In this document: positions 35,359 to 44,130 of the stretch, one piece after another
Position numbering within the stretch: the first letter of the stretch is position 1
How the letters are laid out: each line of letters begins with the position of its first letter
Source: Flagellimonas ochracea
Lineage (GTDB): Bacteria; Bacteroidota; Bacteroidia; Flavobacteriales; Flavobacteriaceae
Length of the DNA: 64,000 nucleotides
Assembly: GCF_009903685.1 (NCBI RefSeq)
Contig: NZ_JAAABI010000001.1
Location: 62,001-126,000, forward strand
Reading direction: 5' to 3'
Position numbers and translations under genes: made by a program
The notes under the pieces: generated by a model
Databases searched by the model: none
What the model saw: the letters and a program-made list of their open reading frames with translations, nothing else
What the model was told of the DNA's origin: nothing

Positions 35359-36174
35359 TTATACGGCAACATCATGCTCTCGCAATGCGTTGTTCAAAGA
35401 AGTTTTTTTGTCGGTACTTTCTTTGCGCTTACCAATTATCAACGCACAAGGAACTTGGAAATCTCCAGCCGGAAACTTTTTGGTATAACTTCCAGGAATC
35501 ACCACCGACCTTTCCGGTACTCGGCCTTTAACTATAGTTGGCTCTTCACAGGTAACGTCGATAATCTTTGTAGATGCGGTTAGGACAACATTGGCTCCCA
35601 AAACCGCTTCTTTCTCCACATGCACCCCCTCTACAACGATACATCTTGAACCAATAAAGGCATTGTCTTCAATGATTACAGGAGCTGCCTGCAAGGGTTC
35701 CAGGACACCACCGATGCCGACACCACCACTTAAATGGACGTTTTTTCCTATTTGGGCGCAACTTCCTACTGTGGCCCAAGTGTCCACCATAGTGCCCTCA
35801 TCGACATAGGCCCCAATGTTCACATAACTGGGCATTAGAATCGTTCCTTTCGAAATGTAGGCCCCATGTCTGGCCACTGCATGCGGTACCACCCGTATAC
35901 CTTTTTCTTTGTATCCTCTTTTTAATGGAATTTTGTCATGATATTCAAAAATGCCGGCTTCCAAAACTTCCATCTTTTGAATTGGGAAATAGAGCACTAC
36001 TGCTTTTTTTACCCATTCATTGATTGTCCAACCTTCCGGCGTGGGAGCAGCACAACGCAACTTGCCTATATCAATCAAGTCTATCACTTCGCGTATGGCC
36101 TTCTGTGTCTCGTCCTCTTGTAAGAGCTCTCGTTGCTCCCATGCTCTTTCCACCAAGGCTCGTAATTTTGTCAT
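35359..36174 (-). CDS. dapD: Tetrahydrodipicolinate N-succinyltransferase
   Basis: A 271-residue left-handed beta-helix acyltransferase of the succinylase branch of lysine and diaminopimelate synthesis. The hexapeptide repeat region is clear (VNIGAYVDEGTMVDTWATVG, SCAQIGKNVHLSGGVGIGGV, EDNAFIGSRCIVVEGVHV), preceded by the helical N-terminus and the KIPLKRGYKEKGIRVVPHAV segment. It works with lysA (14011). A -7 element lies 17 bases upstream. It is a single gene divergent from ruvX. Confidence 0.97.
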   Translation of the reverse strand: MTKLRALVERAWEQRELLQEDETQKAIREVIDLIDIGKLRCAAPTPEGWTINEWVKKAVVLYFPIQKMEVLEAGIFEYHDKIPLKRGYKEKGIRVVPHAVARHGAYISKGTILMPSYVNIGAYVDEGTMVDTWATVGSCAQIGKNVHLSGGVGIGGVLEPLQAAPVIIEDNAFIGSRCIVVEGVHVEKEAVLGANVVLTASTKIIDVTCEEPTIVKGRVPERSVVIPGSYTKKFPAGDFQVPCALIIGKRKESTDKKTSLNNALREHDVAV

Positions 36175-36191
36175 GTGAATTAAAGTTTGCG

Positions 36192-36199
36192 CAAAGATA
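36192..36199 (-). promoter_or_regulatory. Candidate -7 promoter element for dapD
   Basis: On the minus strand TATCTTTG matches TAnnTTTG and ends 17 bases before the dapD ATG. It faces away from the ruvX element at 36252, so the 99-base gap holds two divergent promoters. Confidence 0.55.
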
Positions 36200-36251
36200 A
36201 CTTCCTCGTCAGAATAATGTGCCTTATTTTAAAGACGTAACATTTTTAAGC

Positions 36252-36259
36252 TATTTTTG
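36252..36259 (+). promoter_or_regulatory. Candidate -7 promoter element for ruvX
   Basis: TATTTTTG matches TAnnTTTG and ends 14 bases before the TTG start of ruvX, giving a very short leader. A TTTT in place of TTTG is found near the expected -33 position. Confidence 0.5.
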
Positions 36260-36273
36260 CAAAAAAAATTGGG

Positions 36274-36684
36274 TTGGCGAGAATTTTAGCTTTGGATTTT
36301 GGAAAAGTAAGGACAGGAATAGCAGTTACCGATGAACTTCAAATGATTGCCTCCGGACTTACGACGGTTCCAACCAAGGATTTGATACAGTTCCTCTTGG
36401 ACTACACCAACAAAGAAGCCGTGGAAACATTTGTGGTGGGCCTTCCAAAACAGATGGATGGTTCGGCGTCGGAATCGGAAGAGTTGATTCAACCCTTCTT
36501 GGAAAAACTGTCAAATCAATTTCCGCAAATACCCATTGAACGACAGGATGAACGGTTCACCTCCAAGATGGCATTACGGTCCATGATTGAAGGTGGAATG
36601 AAGAAGAAAAAACGTCAAGACAAGGCAAAGCTCGATGAAATAAGCGCCACGATAATTTTGCAGGCTTACCTTAACAGAATTTAA
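36274..36684 (+). CDS. ruvX: Holliday junction resolvase-like protein RuvX/YqgF, TTG start
   Basis: A 136-residue RNase H-fold nuclease also implicated in 16S rRNA processing. It starts ARILALDFGKVRTGIAV with the first catalytic Asp, then VVGLPKQMDGS, PIERQDERFTSKMA, and a C-terminal DEISATIILQAYL. No ATG is available: the frame upstream is closed by a stop after a few codons, and the TTG at 36274 gives the family start. The gene is followed three bases later by def, so the two are co-transcribed. Confidence 0.94.
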   Translation: MARILALDFGKVRTGIAVTDELQMIASGLTTVPTKDLIQFLLDYTNKEAVETFVVGLPKQMDGSASESEELIQPFLEKLSNQFPQIPIERQDERFTSKMALRSMIEGGMKKKKRQDKAKLDEISATIILQAYLNRI

Positions 36685-36687
36685 TTT

Positions 36688-37278
36688 ATGATTTTACCTA
36701 TAGTTGCATACGGAGACCCTGTTTTGCGAAGGGAGGCCAAGGAGATTACCAACGAATACCCAAAATTGGAAGAGTTGATTTCCAATATGTGGGAGACCAT
36801 GTACAATGCCCATGGTGTAGGCCTCGCAGCACCGCAAATCGGTTTGCCCATACGGCTTTTTCTTGTGGACACCTCGCCGTTTGCAGACGATGAAGAACTG
36901 AGTCCAGAGGAACAAGAACGGTTAAAGGATTTCAAAAAAGTTTTCATCAATGCTGAAATTGGCGAAGAAAATGGAACGGATTGGAATTTCAATGAAGGTT
37001 GTTTGAGCATTCCCGAAATACGTGAAGATGTAAAACGCAAGCCTGAAATAACAATTTCCTACCAAGATGAAAATTTCAATGCCCATACGGAGACCTATGA
37101 TGGATTGTTGGCCCGTGTAATACAACATGAGTATGACCATATTCAAGGAATTCTTTTTACGGACAAACTGTCTTCACTCAAAAAGCGTTTACTAAAAAGC
37201 AGATTAGATAAGATTTCAAAAGGAAAAATCAATGTGGATTATAAGATGCGGTTTCCCAAAATCAAAAAAAGACGTTAA
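36688..37278 (+). CDS. def: Peptide deformylase
   Basis: A 196-residue metalloenzyme that removes the formyl group from nascent proteins. All three motifs are present: GVGLAAPQIG (43-52), EGCLSIPE (103-110) with the metal cysteine, and QHEYDHIQG (146-154) with two metal histidines. A loop insertion around 65-80 (FADDEELSPEEQERL) is seen in other Bacteroidota deformylases. It follows ruvX by three bases. Confidence 0.97.
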   Translation: MILPIVAYGDPVLRREAKEITNEYPKLEELISNMWETMYNAHGVGLAAPQIGLPIRLFLVDTSPFADDEELSPEEQERLKDFKKVFINAEIGEENGTDWNFNEGCLSIPEIREDVKRKPEITISYQDENFNAHTETYDGLLARVIQHEYDHIQGILFTDKLSSLKKRLLKSRLDKISKGKINVDYKMRFPKIKKRR

Positions 37279-37331
37279 AAAAAATAGCATTTGCAACAAA
37301 ACCATAATTTTACGCCCAGAAAATAAAATAA

Positions 37332-37769
37332 ATGGCATTAGATAAAATTTTATCCATAGGCGGAAAGCCTGGACTTTATAAACTGTTGACCCAAACGAGA
37401 AGCGGATTTGTTGGAGAATCTTTACTCGATGGAAAACGAATTACCGTTGGCCTTAGAAACAACGTGAGCGTCTTATCCGAAATTGCCATATATACGTTGG
37501 AAGAAGAGGTTCCCTTAAGAGAAGTTTTCCAAAAAATAATGGAAAAAGAAGGGGGCAAAAAAACCAAGATCAGCCATAAAGCACAAAAATTGGACTTGGA
37601 GGAATACTTCTTTGAGATTTTGCCGAACTACGATGAGGATAGAGTGTATGCTAGTGATATCAAAAAAATAGTACAGTGGTACAACATTCTCGTAGAAAAC
37701 AAGATCACTGATTTTTCGGAAAGCGAAACGGAAGAAACTGTCCAAACAGCCGCCGCCGATGAGGAATAA
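37332..37769 (+). CDS. DUF5606 protein
   Basis: A 145-residue cytosolic protein starting MALDKILSIGGKPGLYKLL, with SGFVGESLLDGKRITVG and SVLSEIAIYTLEEEVPLREVF, the conserved N-terminal half of DUF5606, a family limited mainly to Bacteroidota. The middle (DLEEYFFEILPNYDEDRVYA, DIKKIVQWYNIL) is helical and also conserved; the tail is acidic. Its function is unknown; the small beta-barrel-like N-terminus could bind nucleic acid, but that is only a guess. It lies 53 bases after def and may share its transcript. Confidence 0.88.
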   Translation: MALDKILSIGGKPGLYKLLTQTRSGFVGESLLDGKRITVGLRNNVSVLSEIAIYTLEEEVPLREVFQKIMEKEGGKKTKISHKAQKLDLEEYFFEILPNYDEDRVYASDIKKIVQWYNILVENKITDFSESETEETVQTAAADEE

Positions 37770-37775
37770 GGTATC

Positions 37776-39347
37776 CTATTTCTTCCAATCCACCAGCTTT
37801 GTTGGATAATAATTGACCTGCATTCGCTCCAGATAAGGGGTATGGCGTGCCAATCTTTTTCTATAGTCGTTCCAATCACAATGTTCTTGGATGGACCAAG
37901 CCAGCTCACTATATCCTATCGCTCTGGGAAAGGCCAAATACTCTAGTTCAGGGCTATTGGAAATGGTTTCGGACCATAATGGTGCTTCAATGCCCAAAAT
38001 ACTTTCCTTAGGTAAACCTTCAATATAGGTTTCAGGATTCCAAGCATAGGCCGAGTCCACGGGAATGTGACCTGCCCAATCCAGCCCATAGGTGGACAGG
38101 GAATCGTATTTCATATCCAAATAGGCCTTTTCAGCAGAGGACAGAATGATTTTGGAACCATTTTGAGCAGCCTTTAGGGCATGTTTTTTTTCTTTCCACA
38201 GTTGAACCACACTTGAAGAACTGATATCCGCTTGTGCTATCTCATTCCAACCAATCATGGTTTTGCCGTGTTTTCGCACAATTTTTTCCATCAGTTCCAC
38301 AAAGTGGATATATCCTTTTTTTGGTGTAACATGGCTTTCATCACCACCAATATGGAAGTAAGGGCCAGGTGAAATGGAAGCGATTTCGCGAACCACATCA
38401 TTCAAAAAGGCATAAACCGTGTCTTTATTTGTTGCGAAAGTGCTAAAGCCAACTCGGGTTCCTGTGTAGGGTTTTAAGGTTTTTCCATTGCCATTTAAAA
38501 AAGGATAGCTTAGAGATGCTGCATTGGTGTGTCCAGGCATATCTATTTCTGGGATAATGGTGATGTGTCTTTCAGCGGCATAATCGACCAATTCCTTAAA
38601 ATCCTCTTGGGTATAAAACCCTCCGTCACCACCACCAACTTCTGTAGAGCCCCCAACTTCCGTAAGCTTGGGCCATGATTTAATCTCGATTCTCCAACCT
38701 TGATCATCCGAGAGGTGCAAATGCAACATGTTGTATTTGTAATAGGCCAAAAGGTCGATATACTTCTTTACTTCTTCTACCGTAAAAAAGTGACGTGCGA
38801 CATCCAGCATAGTACCGCGAAACTCAAATCTGGGGCCATCTATTATTTTTCCGGTGGGAACTAACCACAACGGGTGGTCCGTGAGCGTATCGTTGCTTTT
38901 TTCTGGGATGAGTTGCCTAAGGGTCTGTACGCCCCGAAAAGCGCCTGCTGCTGTGCTGGAATTGATGAAAATTGAATCTTGTTTTATGTACAATTGATAA
39001 GACTCAGGTTTTTTTAGTTCAATTGTATCTGCATGGCTGATGTAAATGAAACGTTGATACGGTTCATCTTTTGTGGGATCGTTCACCGGAATTTGCAATC
39101 CCGTTTGCCATTTGATTTTTTCAGACAAAAAATGACCTACCTTTTCAAAGCCCTTATCACTTGTGGTTTTAATAACGGTATTCTGATCCAACCCGAAAGC
39201 ACTATGTGTAGCTACTGTTTTAACTGGTTTTGGAATCAAAGGAGCATTTGATAGGTCTGTTCGGGGGTACAAGATTTCTTTTTTTTCAGGTTGGCAAGCG
39301 GCAAAAATGAGCATAGCCAAGAATACAACAATTACCTTTTTAAACAT
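37776..39347 (-). CDS. Beta-N-acetylhexosaminidase, GH20 lipoprotein
   Basis: A 523-residue enzyme that removes terminal GlcNAc or GalNAc. A lipoprotein signal ends at Cys18 (LIFAAC). A GH20b-like domain precedes the barrel; catalytic Asp336-Glu337 are in YFHIGGDESH, and other GH20 markers are RGTMLDVARHFFTVEEVK, MLHLHLSDDQGWR, EIDMPGHTNA and MIGWNEIAQ. Substrate could be chitin oligomers or host and algal glycoconjugates. It is the last gene of a three-gene secreted operon, eight bases after the SGNH hydrolase. Confidence 0.95.
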   Translation of the reverse strand: MFKKVIVVFLAMLIFAACQPEKKEILYPRTDLSNAPLIPKPVKTVATHSAFGLDQNTVIKTTSDKGFEKVGHFLSEKIKWQTGLQIPVNDPTKDEPYQRFIYISHADTIELKKPESYQLYIKQDSIFINSSTAAGAFRGVQTLRQLIPEKSNDTLTDHPLWLVPTGKIIDGPRFEFRGTMLDVARHFFTVEEVKKYIDLLAYYKYNMLHLHLSDDQGWRIEIKSWPKLTEVGGSTEVGGGDGGFYTQEDFKELVDYAAERHITIIPEIDMPGHTNAASLSYPFLNGNGKTLKPYTGTRVGFSTFATNKDTVYAFLNDVVREIASISPGPYFHIGGDESHVTPKKGYIHFVELMEKIVRKHGKTMIGWNEIAQADISSSSVVQLWKEKKHALKAAQNGSKIILSSAEKAYLDMKYDSLSTYGLDWAGHIPVDSAYAWNPETYIEGLPKESILGIEAPLWSETISNSPELEYLAFPRAIGYSELAWSIQEHCDWNDYRKRLARHTPYLERMQVNYYPTKLVDWKK

Positions 39348-39355
39348 AATGGGTT

Positions 39356-40009
39356 TTATTTGGCATCATCAACAAATTCTTTTAAAACATCATACCATAT
39401 ATCATAGCCCATTGTGTTCATGTGCAAACCGTCGTCAATAAACAGATTAGGTTTCAGCTTTCTATTGTGCAACATAGGATGCCAGACATCGGCAAAACGC
39501 ACTCCTTGGGTATTTGCAGCAAATTTAGCCAGTCTGCGATTGAGCCGACGATATTTTCCTCTAAGTCGCCATCGGGCAATACTGGGTTTGGGTGAAATAA
39601 GCACAATCTCAGGATTCGACAATTGCATTTGAAGTTTTTGTATGATTCTTTTCGTGGTTTTCAGAATACGTCCAGGTCTTTTCTTGTCGCTGATATCATT
39701 GTCGCCCTCATAAATAAAAATCCGCGCAGGACCATATTTCAACACCAGAGGGTTTAGATAATGTTCCAAATCAGAAAATTGAGAACCCCCAAATCCAGTA
39801 TTTAAAATCTGATGTTCCGGAAATCGCATTTGCAAATCTTCCCACAACCGCACGCTGGAACTACCAGTGAATACAACAACAGGTCTTGAGGAGTCCCAGA
39901 TGGAATCATTCTTGTGTTGAATCTCAACAATCTCCTCGGCAAATCGTTCTGGGTCCTGGGCCTGGCTTAAAACAGGTAACACAATTAAGAGGACAAGAAG
40001 TCTTTTCAT
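39356..40009 (-). CDS. Secreted SGNH/GDSL hydrolase
   Basis: A 217-residue protein with signal MKRLLVLLIVLPVLSQAQ. The SGNH blocks are visible: VVFTGSSSVRLW (block I with the catalytic Ser), LNTGFGGSQFSD (Gly block), IFIYEGDNDISD (block III with Asn), and FIDDGLHMNTMGYDIW (block V with Asp-x-x-His). This resembles the group of SGNH hydrolases with GlcNAc or sugar ester deacetylase activity. It is between the alpha/beta hydrolase and the GH20 enzyme, so an ester or acetyl removal from a hexosamine polymer is a reasonable inference. Confidence 0.9.
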   Translation of the reverse strand: MKRLLVLLIVLPVLSQAQDPERFAEEIVEIQHKNDSIWDSSRPVVVFTGSSSVRLWEDLQMRFPEHQILNTGFGGSQFSDLEHYLNPLVLKYGPARIFIYEGDNDISDKKRPGRILKTTKRIIQKLQMQLSNPEIVLISPKPSIARWRLRGKYRRLNRRLAKFAANTQGVRFADVWHPMLHNRKLKPNLFIDDGLHMNTMGYDIWYDVLKEFVDDAK

Positions 40010-40065
40010 GATATTGGAACGGGAAATAAATAGAACATGCTTTAGAAGGTCTTTGGAAAAATAAA

Positions 40066-40941
40066 TCAGTAATTGCTAATTAGGTTTTGGCCAAGGCTCC
40101 ATTCATAAAAACGCTCAATCCAAGAATCTGATGGCAATCCTTGCTTTTTCATTCCAAAACCATGTCCTCCCATGCTGTACATATGCAAGGCCACAGTTTT
40201 TTCCGCTTCTAACCATAAGGAATATAGATCAACACTTCCTTTTGCCAATCCTAATGGATCATCCGAGGCGCAAATGAGCAACATGGGTGGCGCATCGGCT
40301 TTGGGTTCTTGGAGTGGAATCACATCAGACCAATAATACACCGGCACCAAAAAATTCGGTCTGTTCTCCTGGGAATAATTATAGCCTACCCCTACAGTGA
40401 CCGCTCCTCCTGCTGAAAATCCCATAAAACCAATTTTGCTGGGATCCACACCATATGTTACCGCATTTGCTCTAACATGCTCAATAGCATTAAGCCCATC
40501 TTCAATAGAATAGGGGAGTACCTTGGCTACCTCTTCACCAATTTTGTCGGGATTGTTGATGGATAAATCCGTAATCTCTGCCACACCATCCTGTCCTGTG
40601 GGAACCAATCTGTATTGCAAAATAAAGGCGGTAATGCCCTTTTGGTTGAGCCATTTTGCTACCTCGGAACCCTCATTGTTGATGCTGAGCGCGTACAAGC
40701 CACCTCCAGGCGCTATGATTACCGATGTTCCCGTGTTTATTTCTTCATTTGGACGGAAAACCTGTAGCGAAGGTTCAGAAACATTGGTCACCACCTCTGT
40801 TTGCCAAATGGGAGAATAATATTGATTTATCGCAGTGGTCCATTCCACGGATGGGTTCTCGTCCACAGGCAGTTTTACAATTTCTTGGGCAGAAAGTTTT
40901 AATATGCTGAGCAGAAGGGCGAACAGTGCAATTGATCTCAT
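40066..40941 (-). CDS. Secreted alpha/beta hydrolase, acetyl esterase-like
   Basis: A 291-residue protein with signal MRSIALFALLLSILKLSAQ and the alpha/beta hydrolase core: TSVIIAPGGGLYALSINNEG (oxyanion loop), the nucleophile elbow IGFMGFSAGGAV, the acid region LLICASDDPLG, and the catalytic His in MYSMGGHGFGMKK. It resembles acetyl xylan esterase and BD-FAE enzymes used in polysaccharide breakdown. It is the first gene of the operon with the SGNH hydrolase and GH20 enzyme. Confidence 0.9.
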   Translation of the reverse strand: MRSIALFALLLSILKLSAQEIVKLPVDENPSVEWTTAINQYYSPIWQTEVVTNVSEPSLQVFRPNEEINTGTSVIIAPGGGLYALSINNEGSEVAKWLNQKGITAFILQYRLVPTGQDGVAEITDLSINNPDKIGEEVAKVLPYSIEDGLNAIEHVRANAVTYGVDPSKIGFMGFSAGGAVTVGVGYNYSQENRPNFLVPVYYWSDVIPLQEPKADAPPMLLICASDDPLGLAKGSVDLYSLWLEAEKTVALHMYSMGGHGFGMKKQGLPSDSWIERFYEWSLGQNLISNY

Positions 40942-41069
40942 GCTATCTGGTATTTATTCAAAAATACAACTGTTTTTTTATCCTTCGGTTGTTTAAAAAT
41001 AAGAAGTCTTATGAAAGAAATAGAAGTTTGCTAAACAGGGGATTTGTACTTTTAATAAAAATTTGAAGG

Positions 41070-41843
41070 ATGAACAGTAGAGTACAACAACTCGAGGCCT
41101 TTGCACGACTTTTGGATATCATGGACGAACTCCGGGAAAAATGTCCATGGGACAGGAAACAGACCCTACAATCGTTACGGCACTTGACCATTGAGGAAAC
41201 GTACGAATTGGGCGATGCCATTTTGGACAATAATCTGGAGGAGGTAAAAAAGGAGTTGGGCGACTTGTTGCTTCATATAGTTTTTTATGCTAAAATTAGC
41301 TCAGAAACCAAGGATTTTGATATAGCTGATGTGGCCCATGACATCTGCGATAAATTAATCAACCGCCACCCTCACATTTATGGCGATGTGAAAGTTGAAA
41401 ATGAAGAGGAGGTAAAACAGAATTGGGAGAATATCAAACTCAAAGAAGGTAAGAAAAGTGTGCTACAAGGCGTGCCCAATAGTCTGCCTGCCTTGGTCAA
41501 GGCCAACAGGATTCAGGAAAAAGTAGCTGGGGTAGGGTTTGATTGGGAACAACCCGAACAGGTCTTCGAGAAATTGAAAGAGGAGCTGGGAGAACTGCAG
41601 GTGGAGGTAGAATTGAACAACATTGAACAAATGGAATCCGAGTTTGGAGATGTTCTTTTTTCCATGGTCAACTATGCCCGTTTTTTAGGTATAAACCCTG
41701 AGAATGCATTAGAGCGTACCAATAAAAAATTCATGAATAGATTTCAGTATTTGGAAAGAAAGGCGAAGGAAAAGGGAATGCCCTTGAAGGAAATGACCTT
41801 GGCCGAAATGGATGTCTTCTGGGAAGAGGCAAAAAGAGCTTAA
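41070..41843 (+). CDS. mazG: Nucleoside triphosphate pyrophosphohydrolase MazG
   Basis: A 257-residue all-helical enzyme with two tandem MazG domains that hydrolyses dNTPs and NTPs to monophosphates. The N-terminal domain has CPWDRKQTLQSLRHLTIEET and EVKKELGDLLLHIVFYAKI; the C-terminal domain has the metal-binding EELGELQVEVE and EFGDVLFSMVNYARFLG. It is cytosolic, in house-cleaning of noncanonical nucleotides. The gene is divergent from the carbohydrate operon and 90 bases before the MATE exporter. Confidence 0.96.
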   Translation: MNSRVQQLEAFARLLDIMDELREKCPWDRKQTLQSLRHLTIEETYELGDAILDNNLEEVKKELGDLLLHIVFYAKISSETKDFDIADVAHDICDKLINRHPHIYGDVKVENEEEVKQNWENIKLKEGKKSVLQGVPNSLPALVKANRIQEKVAGVGFDWEQPEQVFEKLKEELGELQVEVELNNIEQMESEFGDVLFSMVNYARFLGINPENALERTNKKFMNRFQYLERKAKEKGMPLKEMTLAEMDVFWEEAKRA

Positions 41844-41905
41844 ATCATTGTTCATTTTTAGTCAAAAACAACCCGGAGAAGCATCTTTAGATGTGCCTAT
41901 TCAGT

Positions 41906-41913
41906 TATCTTTG
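41906..41913 (+). promoter_or_regulatory. Candidate -7 promoter element for the MATE exporter
   Basis: TATCTTTG matches TAnnTTTG and ends 20 bases before the TTG start at 41934. It lies in the short mazG to MATE gap and gives the exporter its own short-leader promoter. Confidence 0.5.
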
Positions 41914-41933
41914 TCCGCTTTTAAGTATCCATT

Positions 41934-43322
41934 TTGCTAAAACAATACACCAAAGAGTTTGCCTATAATCTAAGGTTGTCCTATCCCGTGATTTTGGGAA
42001 TGTTGGGCCATACTTTCGTGGCTTTTGCGGATAACATTATGGTAGGGCAACTTGGCACGGCAGAGCTCGCAGCGGTATCCTTGGGCAACAGTTTTGTGTT
42101 TATAGCCATGTCGTTGGGTATTGGTTTTTCCACAGCCATAACACCACTTGTTGCCGAAGCGGATGGCGCCGGTAATCATAAAGATGGGAAAAGCGCCTTA
42201 AAACATGGTCTTGTACTCTGCACGCTTTTGGGATTTTCTTTGTTCGGCGTAATATTGCTTTGTAAACCGCTCTTACATTCCATGAATCAGCCTCCCGAAG
42301 TAGTGGAATTGGCCATTCCTTATTTGGATTTGGTGGCTTTTTCTTTGGTTCCCCTTATTGTTTTTCAAGCTTTTAAACAGTTTTCCGAAGGACTTTCCCA
42401 GACCAAATACCCTATGTTTGCCACCATTTTGGCCAATGTGATCAACATTAGCATCAACTATTTGCTCATTTTCGGCTCGTTTGGCTTTCCAAAATTGGGA
42501 ATTGTTGGTGCCGCTGTGGGAACTTTGGCATCTCGTTTTATTATGGTTGGGTATATCTGGTATCTTCTTAAGCGAAAGGATAAATTTAAGCCATTCGTCA
42601 CCAATTTCAATTTTAAAAACATCGAAAAAAAGGTGATGAAAAAAATTATCAGCCTGGGCTTTCCCTCAGCCATGCAAATGTTTTTTGAAGTCGCCATTTT
42701 TACTACCGCCATTTGGTTGAGCGGAGTTTTAGGCAAAAATGCACAGGCAGCAAACCAAATTGCCTTGAACTTGAGCAGTATGACCTTTATGGTGGGTATG
42801 GGGCTCAGCGTAGCGGCGATGGTAAGGGTTGGTAATCAAAAGGGATTACAAAATTTCAGAGAACTAAGGCGAATTGCAGAATCCATCTTTTTTCTGACCT
42901 TGCTACTGGAAGTGATCTTTGCATCACTCTTTCTTTTGGGTAGACATTGGTTGCCTACGATATATTTGGATGTAGATGACATTGCCAATCAAATGGATAA
43001 TACCGAGGTAATTATAATAGCCGCCAAACTACTGCTGGTAGCTGCCTTCTTCCAGATTTCAGATGGACTCCAAGTAGTCGTTTTGGGAGCACTGCGGGGA
43101 CTACAAGATGTAAAAATACCCACCTTGATCACTTTTGTGGCCTATTGGTTGATAGGTTTTCCAGTCTCATATTACTTTGGCCTGTTTTCCGAACTGAAGA
43201 GCACAGGTATTTGGTTGGGCCTCTTGTTGGGGCTTACCGCATCGGCGGTAATGTTGTATATTCGATTCAACTATTTGACCAAAAAACTGATAAAAACTAA
43301 ATCGGACGTACCAAGCCATTAA
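41934..43322 (+). CDS. MATE family multidrug exporter, TTG start
   Basis: A 462-residue membrane protein with twelve predicted helices. NorM-type features are the start LRLSYPVILGMLGHTFVAFAD with VGQLGTAELAAVSLGNS, and the mirrored second half GFPSAMQMFFEVAIFT, QAANQIALNLSSMTFM and AALRGLQDVKIPT-like segments. It would export cationic drugs or toxic metabolites with Na+ or H+. The frame offers only TTG (41934) or ATT (41931) before the first helix; the next methionine is inside the helix, so TTG is the likely start. Confidence 0.93.
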   Translation: MLKQYTKEFAYNLRLSYPVILGMLGHTFVAFADNIMVGQLGTAELAAVSLGNSFVFIAMSLGIGFSTAITPLVAEADGAGNHKDGKSALKHGLVLCTLLGFSLFGVILLCKPLLHSMNQPPEVVELAIPYLDLVAFSLVPLIVFQAFKQFSEGLSQTKYPMFATILANVINISINYLLIFGSFGFPKLGIVGAAVGTLASRFIMVGYIWYLLKRKDKFKPFVTNFNFKNIEKKVMKKIISLGFPSAMQMFFEVAIFTTAIWLSGVLGKNAQAANQIALNLSSMTFMVGMGLSVAAMVRVGNQKGLQNFRELRRIAESIFFLTLLLEVIFASLFLLGRHWLPTIYLDVDDIANQMDNTEVIIIAAKLLLVAAFFQISDGLQVVVLGALRGLQDVKIPTLITFVAYWLIGFPVSYYFGLFSELKSTGIWLGLLLGLTASAVMLYIRFNYLTKKLIKTKSDVPSH

Positions 43323-43333
43323 ATCAAGAGCAC

Positions 43334-43561
43334 ATGGAATTACCGAAATTTCTTTTGGGCGATAACACGGATTATCCCGATGCTATTTTTATAGTTCATA
43401 CCCAGTATCCCCGATTCATTATCAACTTAGAAAATGATGAAGTGGAATGGCTGGAAGAGTTTTCCAAAGAAGATGAAAAAGAATTGGCCTCGGAGGCTGA
43501 AAACTTGATTGAAGCAGCTACCGCCTTTTATGATCGGGAGGTTTCAAGATATGACTCGTGA
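43334..43561 (+). CDS. Small acidic protein of unknown function
   Basis: A 75-residue soluble acidic protein (MELPKFLLGDNTDYPDAIF, then FIINLENDEVEWLEEF, and a helical C-terminus). I recall similar short proteins beside PAP2 phosphatases in flavobacteria but cannot assign a family. It begins 11 bases after the MATE gene and its TGA overlaps the ATG of the PAP2 gene by one base, so translation is probably coupled. No motif suggests a function. Confidence 0.75.
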   Translation: MELPKFLLGDNTDYPDAIFIVHTQYPRFIINLENDEVEWLEEFSKEDEKELASEAENLIEAATAFYDREVSRYDS

Positions 43562-44130
43562 TGCTTGAGGAATTAGTACAGTTTGACAAAGATTTATTTT
43601 TGTTCCTAAATGGTTTGGGAACTTCAACTTGGGATGGCTTTTGGATGTTTATCACCAAAACCCGAAACTCGGCTCCCCTTTACCTGTTGTTGCTTTATTT
43701 GACCTATAAGACCTTTGGATGGAAAAAGACCGGTATCATATTGGTGGCCATCGCCTTGTTGATTACCTGCACGGACCAACTTTCAAACTTTTTTAAATAT
43801 GGCATTGGTCGATTAAGGCCGTGTTATGATCAAGAAGTCAGTGAGACCATGCGTTTGGTGAAAAGTTATTGTGGTGGCAAGTTCGGCTACTTTTCTGCAC
43901 ATGCCGCCAATTCCTTCGGTCCTGCTGCTTTTTTTGTGATTTTGTTTCGAAATAGCGTAAGGTATATAGGAATTGTCCTTATTCTATGGGCATGCTTGGT
44001 CGCCTATAGCCGCATTTACATCGGGGTACATTATCCCTTGGATGTGCTCACCGGAGCTTGCATTGGAATGCTATTTGGTTGGTTGTTTGCCAAGTTGGCT
44101 ATATTTGCATTCCAAAAATTGGGGAAATGA
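43561..44130 (+). CDS. PAP2 family membrane phosphatase
   Basis: A 189-residue protein with about five membrane helices. The phosphatase motifs are present: KYGIGRLRP (motif 1), YFSAHAANSFG (motif 2, an unusual SAHA in place of PSGH but with the catalytic His), and SRIYIGVHYPLDVLTG (motif 3). PAP2 enzymes dephosphorylate lipid phosphates such as undecaprenyl pyrophosphate at the periplasmic side. The TGA overlaps the ATG of the ArnT-like gene by four bases, indicating one functional unit with a polyprenyl-phosphate-sugar-using transferase. Confidence 0.92.
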   Translation: MLEELVQFDKDLFLFLNGLGTSTWDGFWMFITKTRNSAPLYLLLLYLTYKTFGWKKTGIILVAIALLITCTDQLSNFFKYGIGRLRPCYDQEVSETMRLVKSYCGGKFGYFSAHAANSFGPAAFFVILFRNSVRYIGIVLILWACLVAYSRIYIGVHYPLDVLTGACIGMLFGWLFAKLAIFAFQKLGK

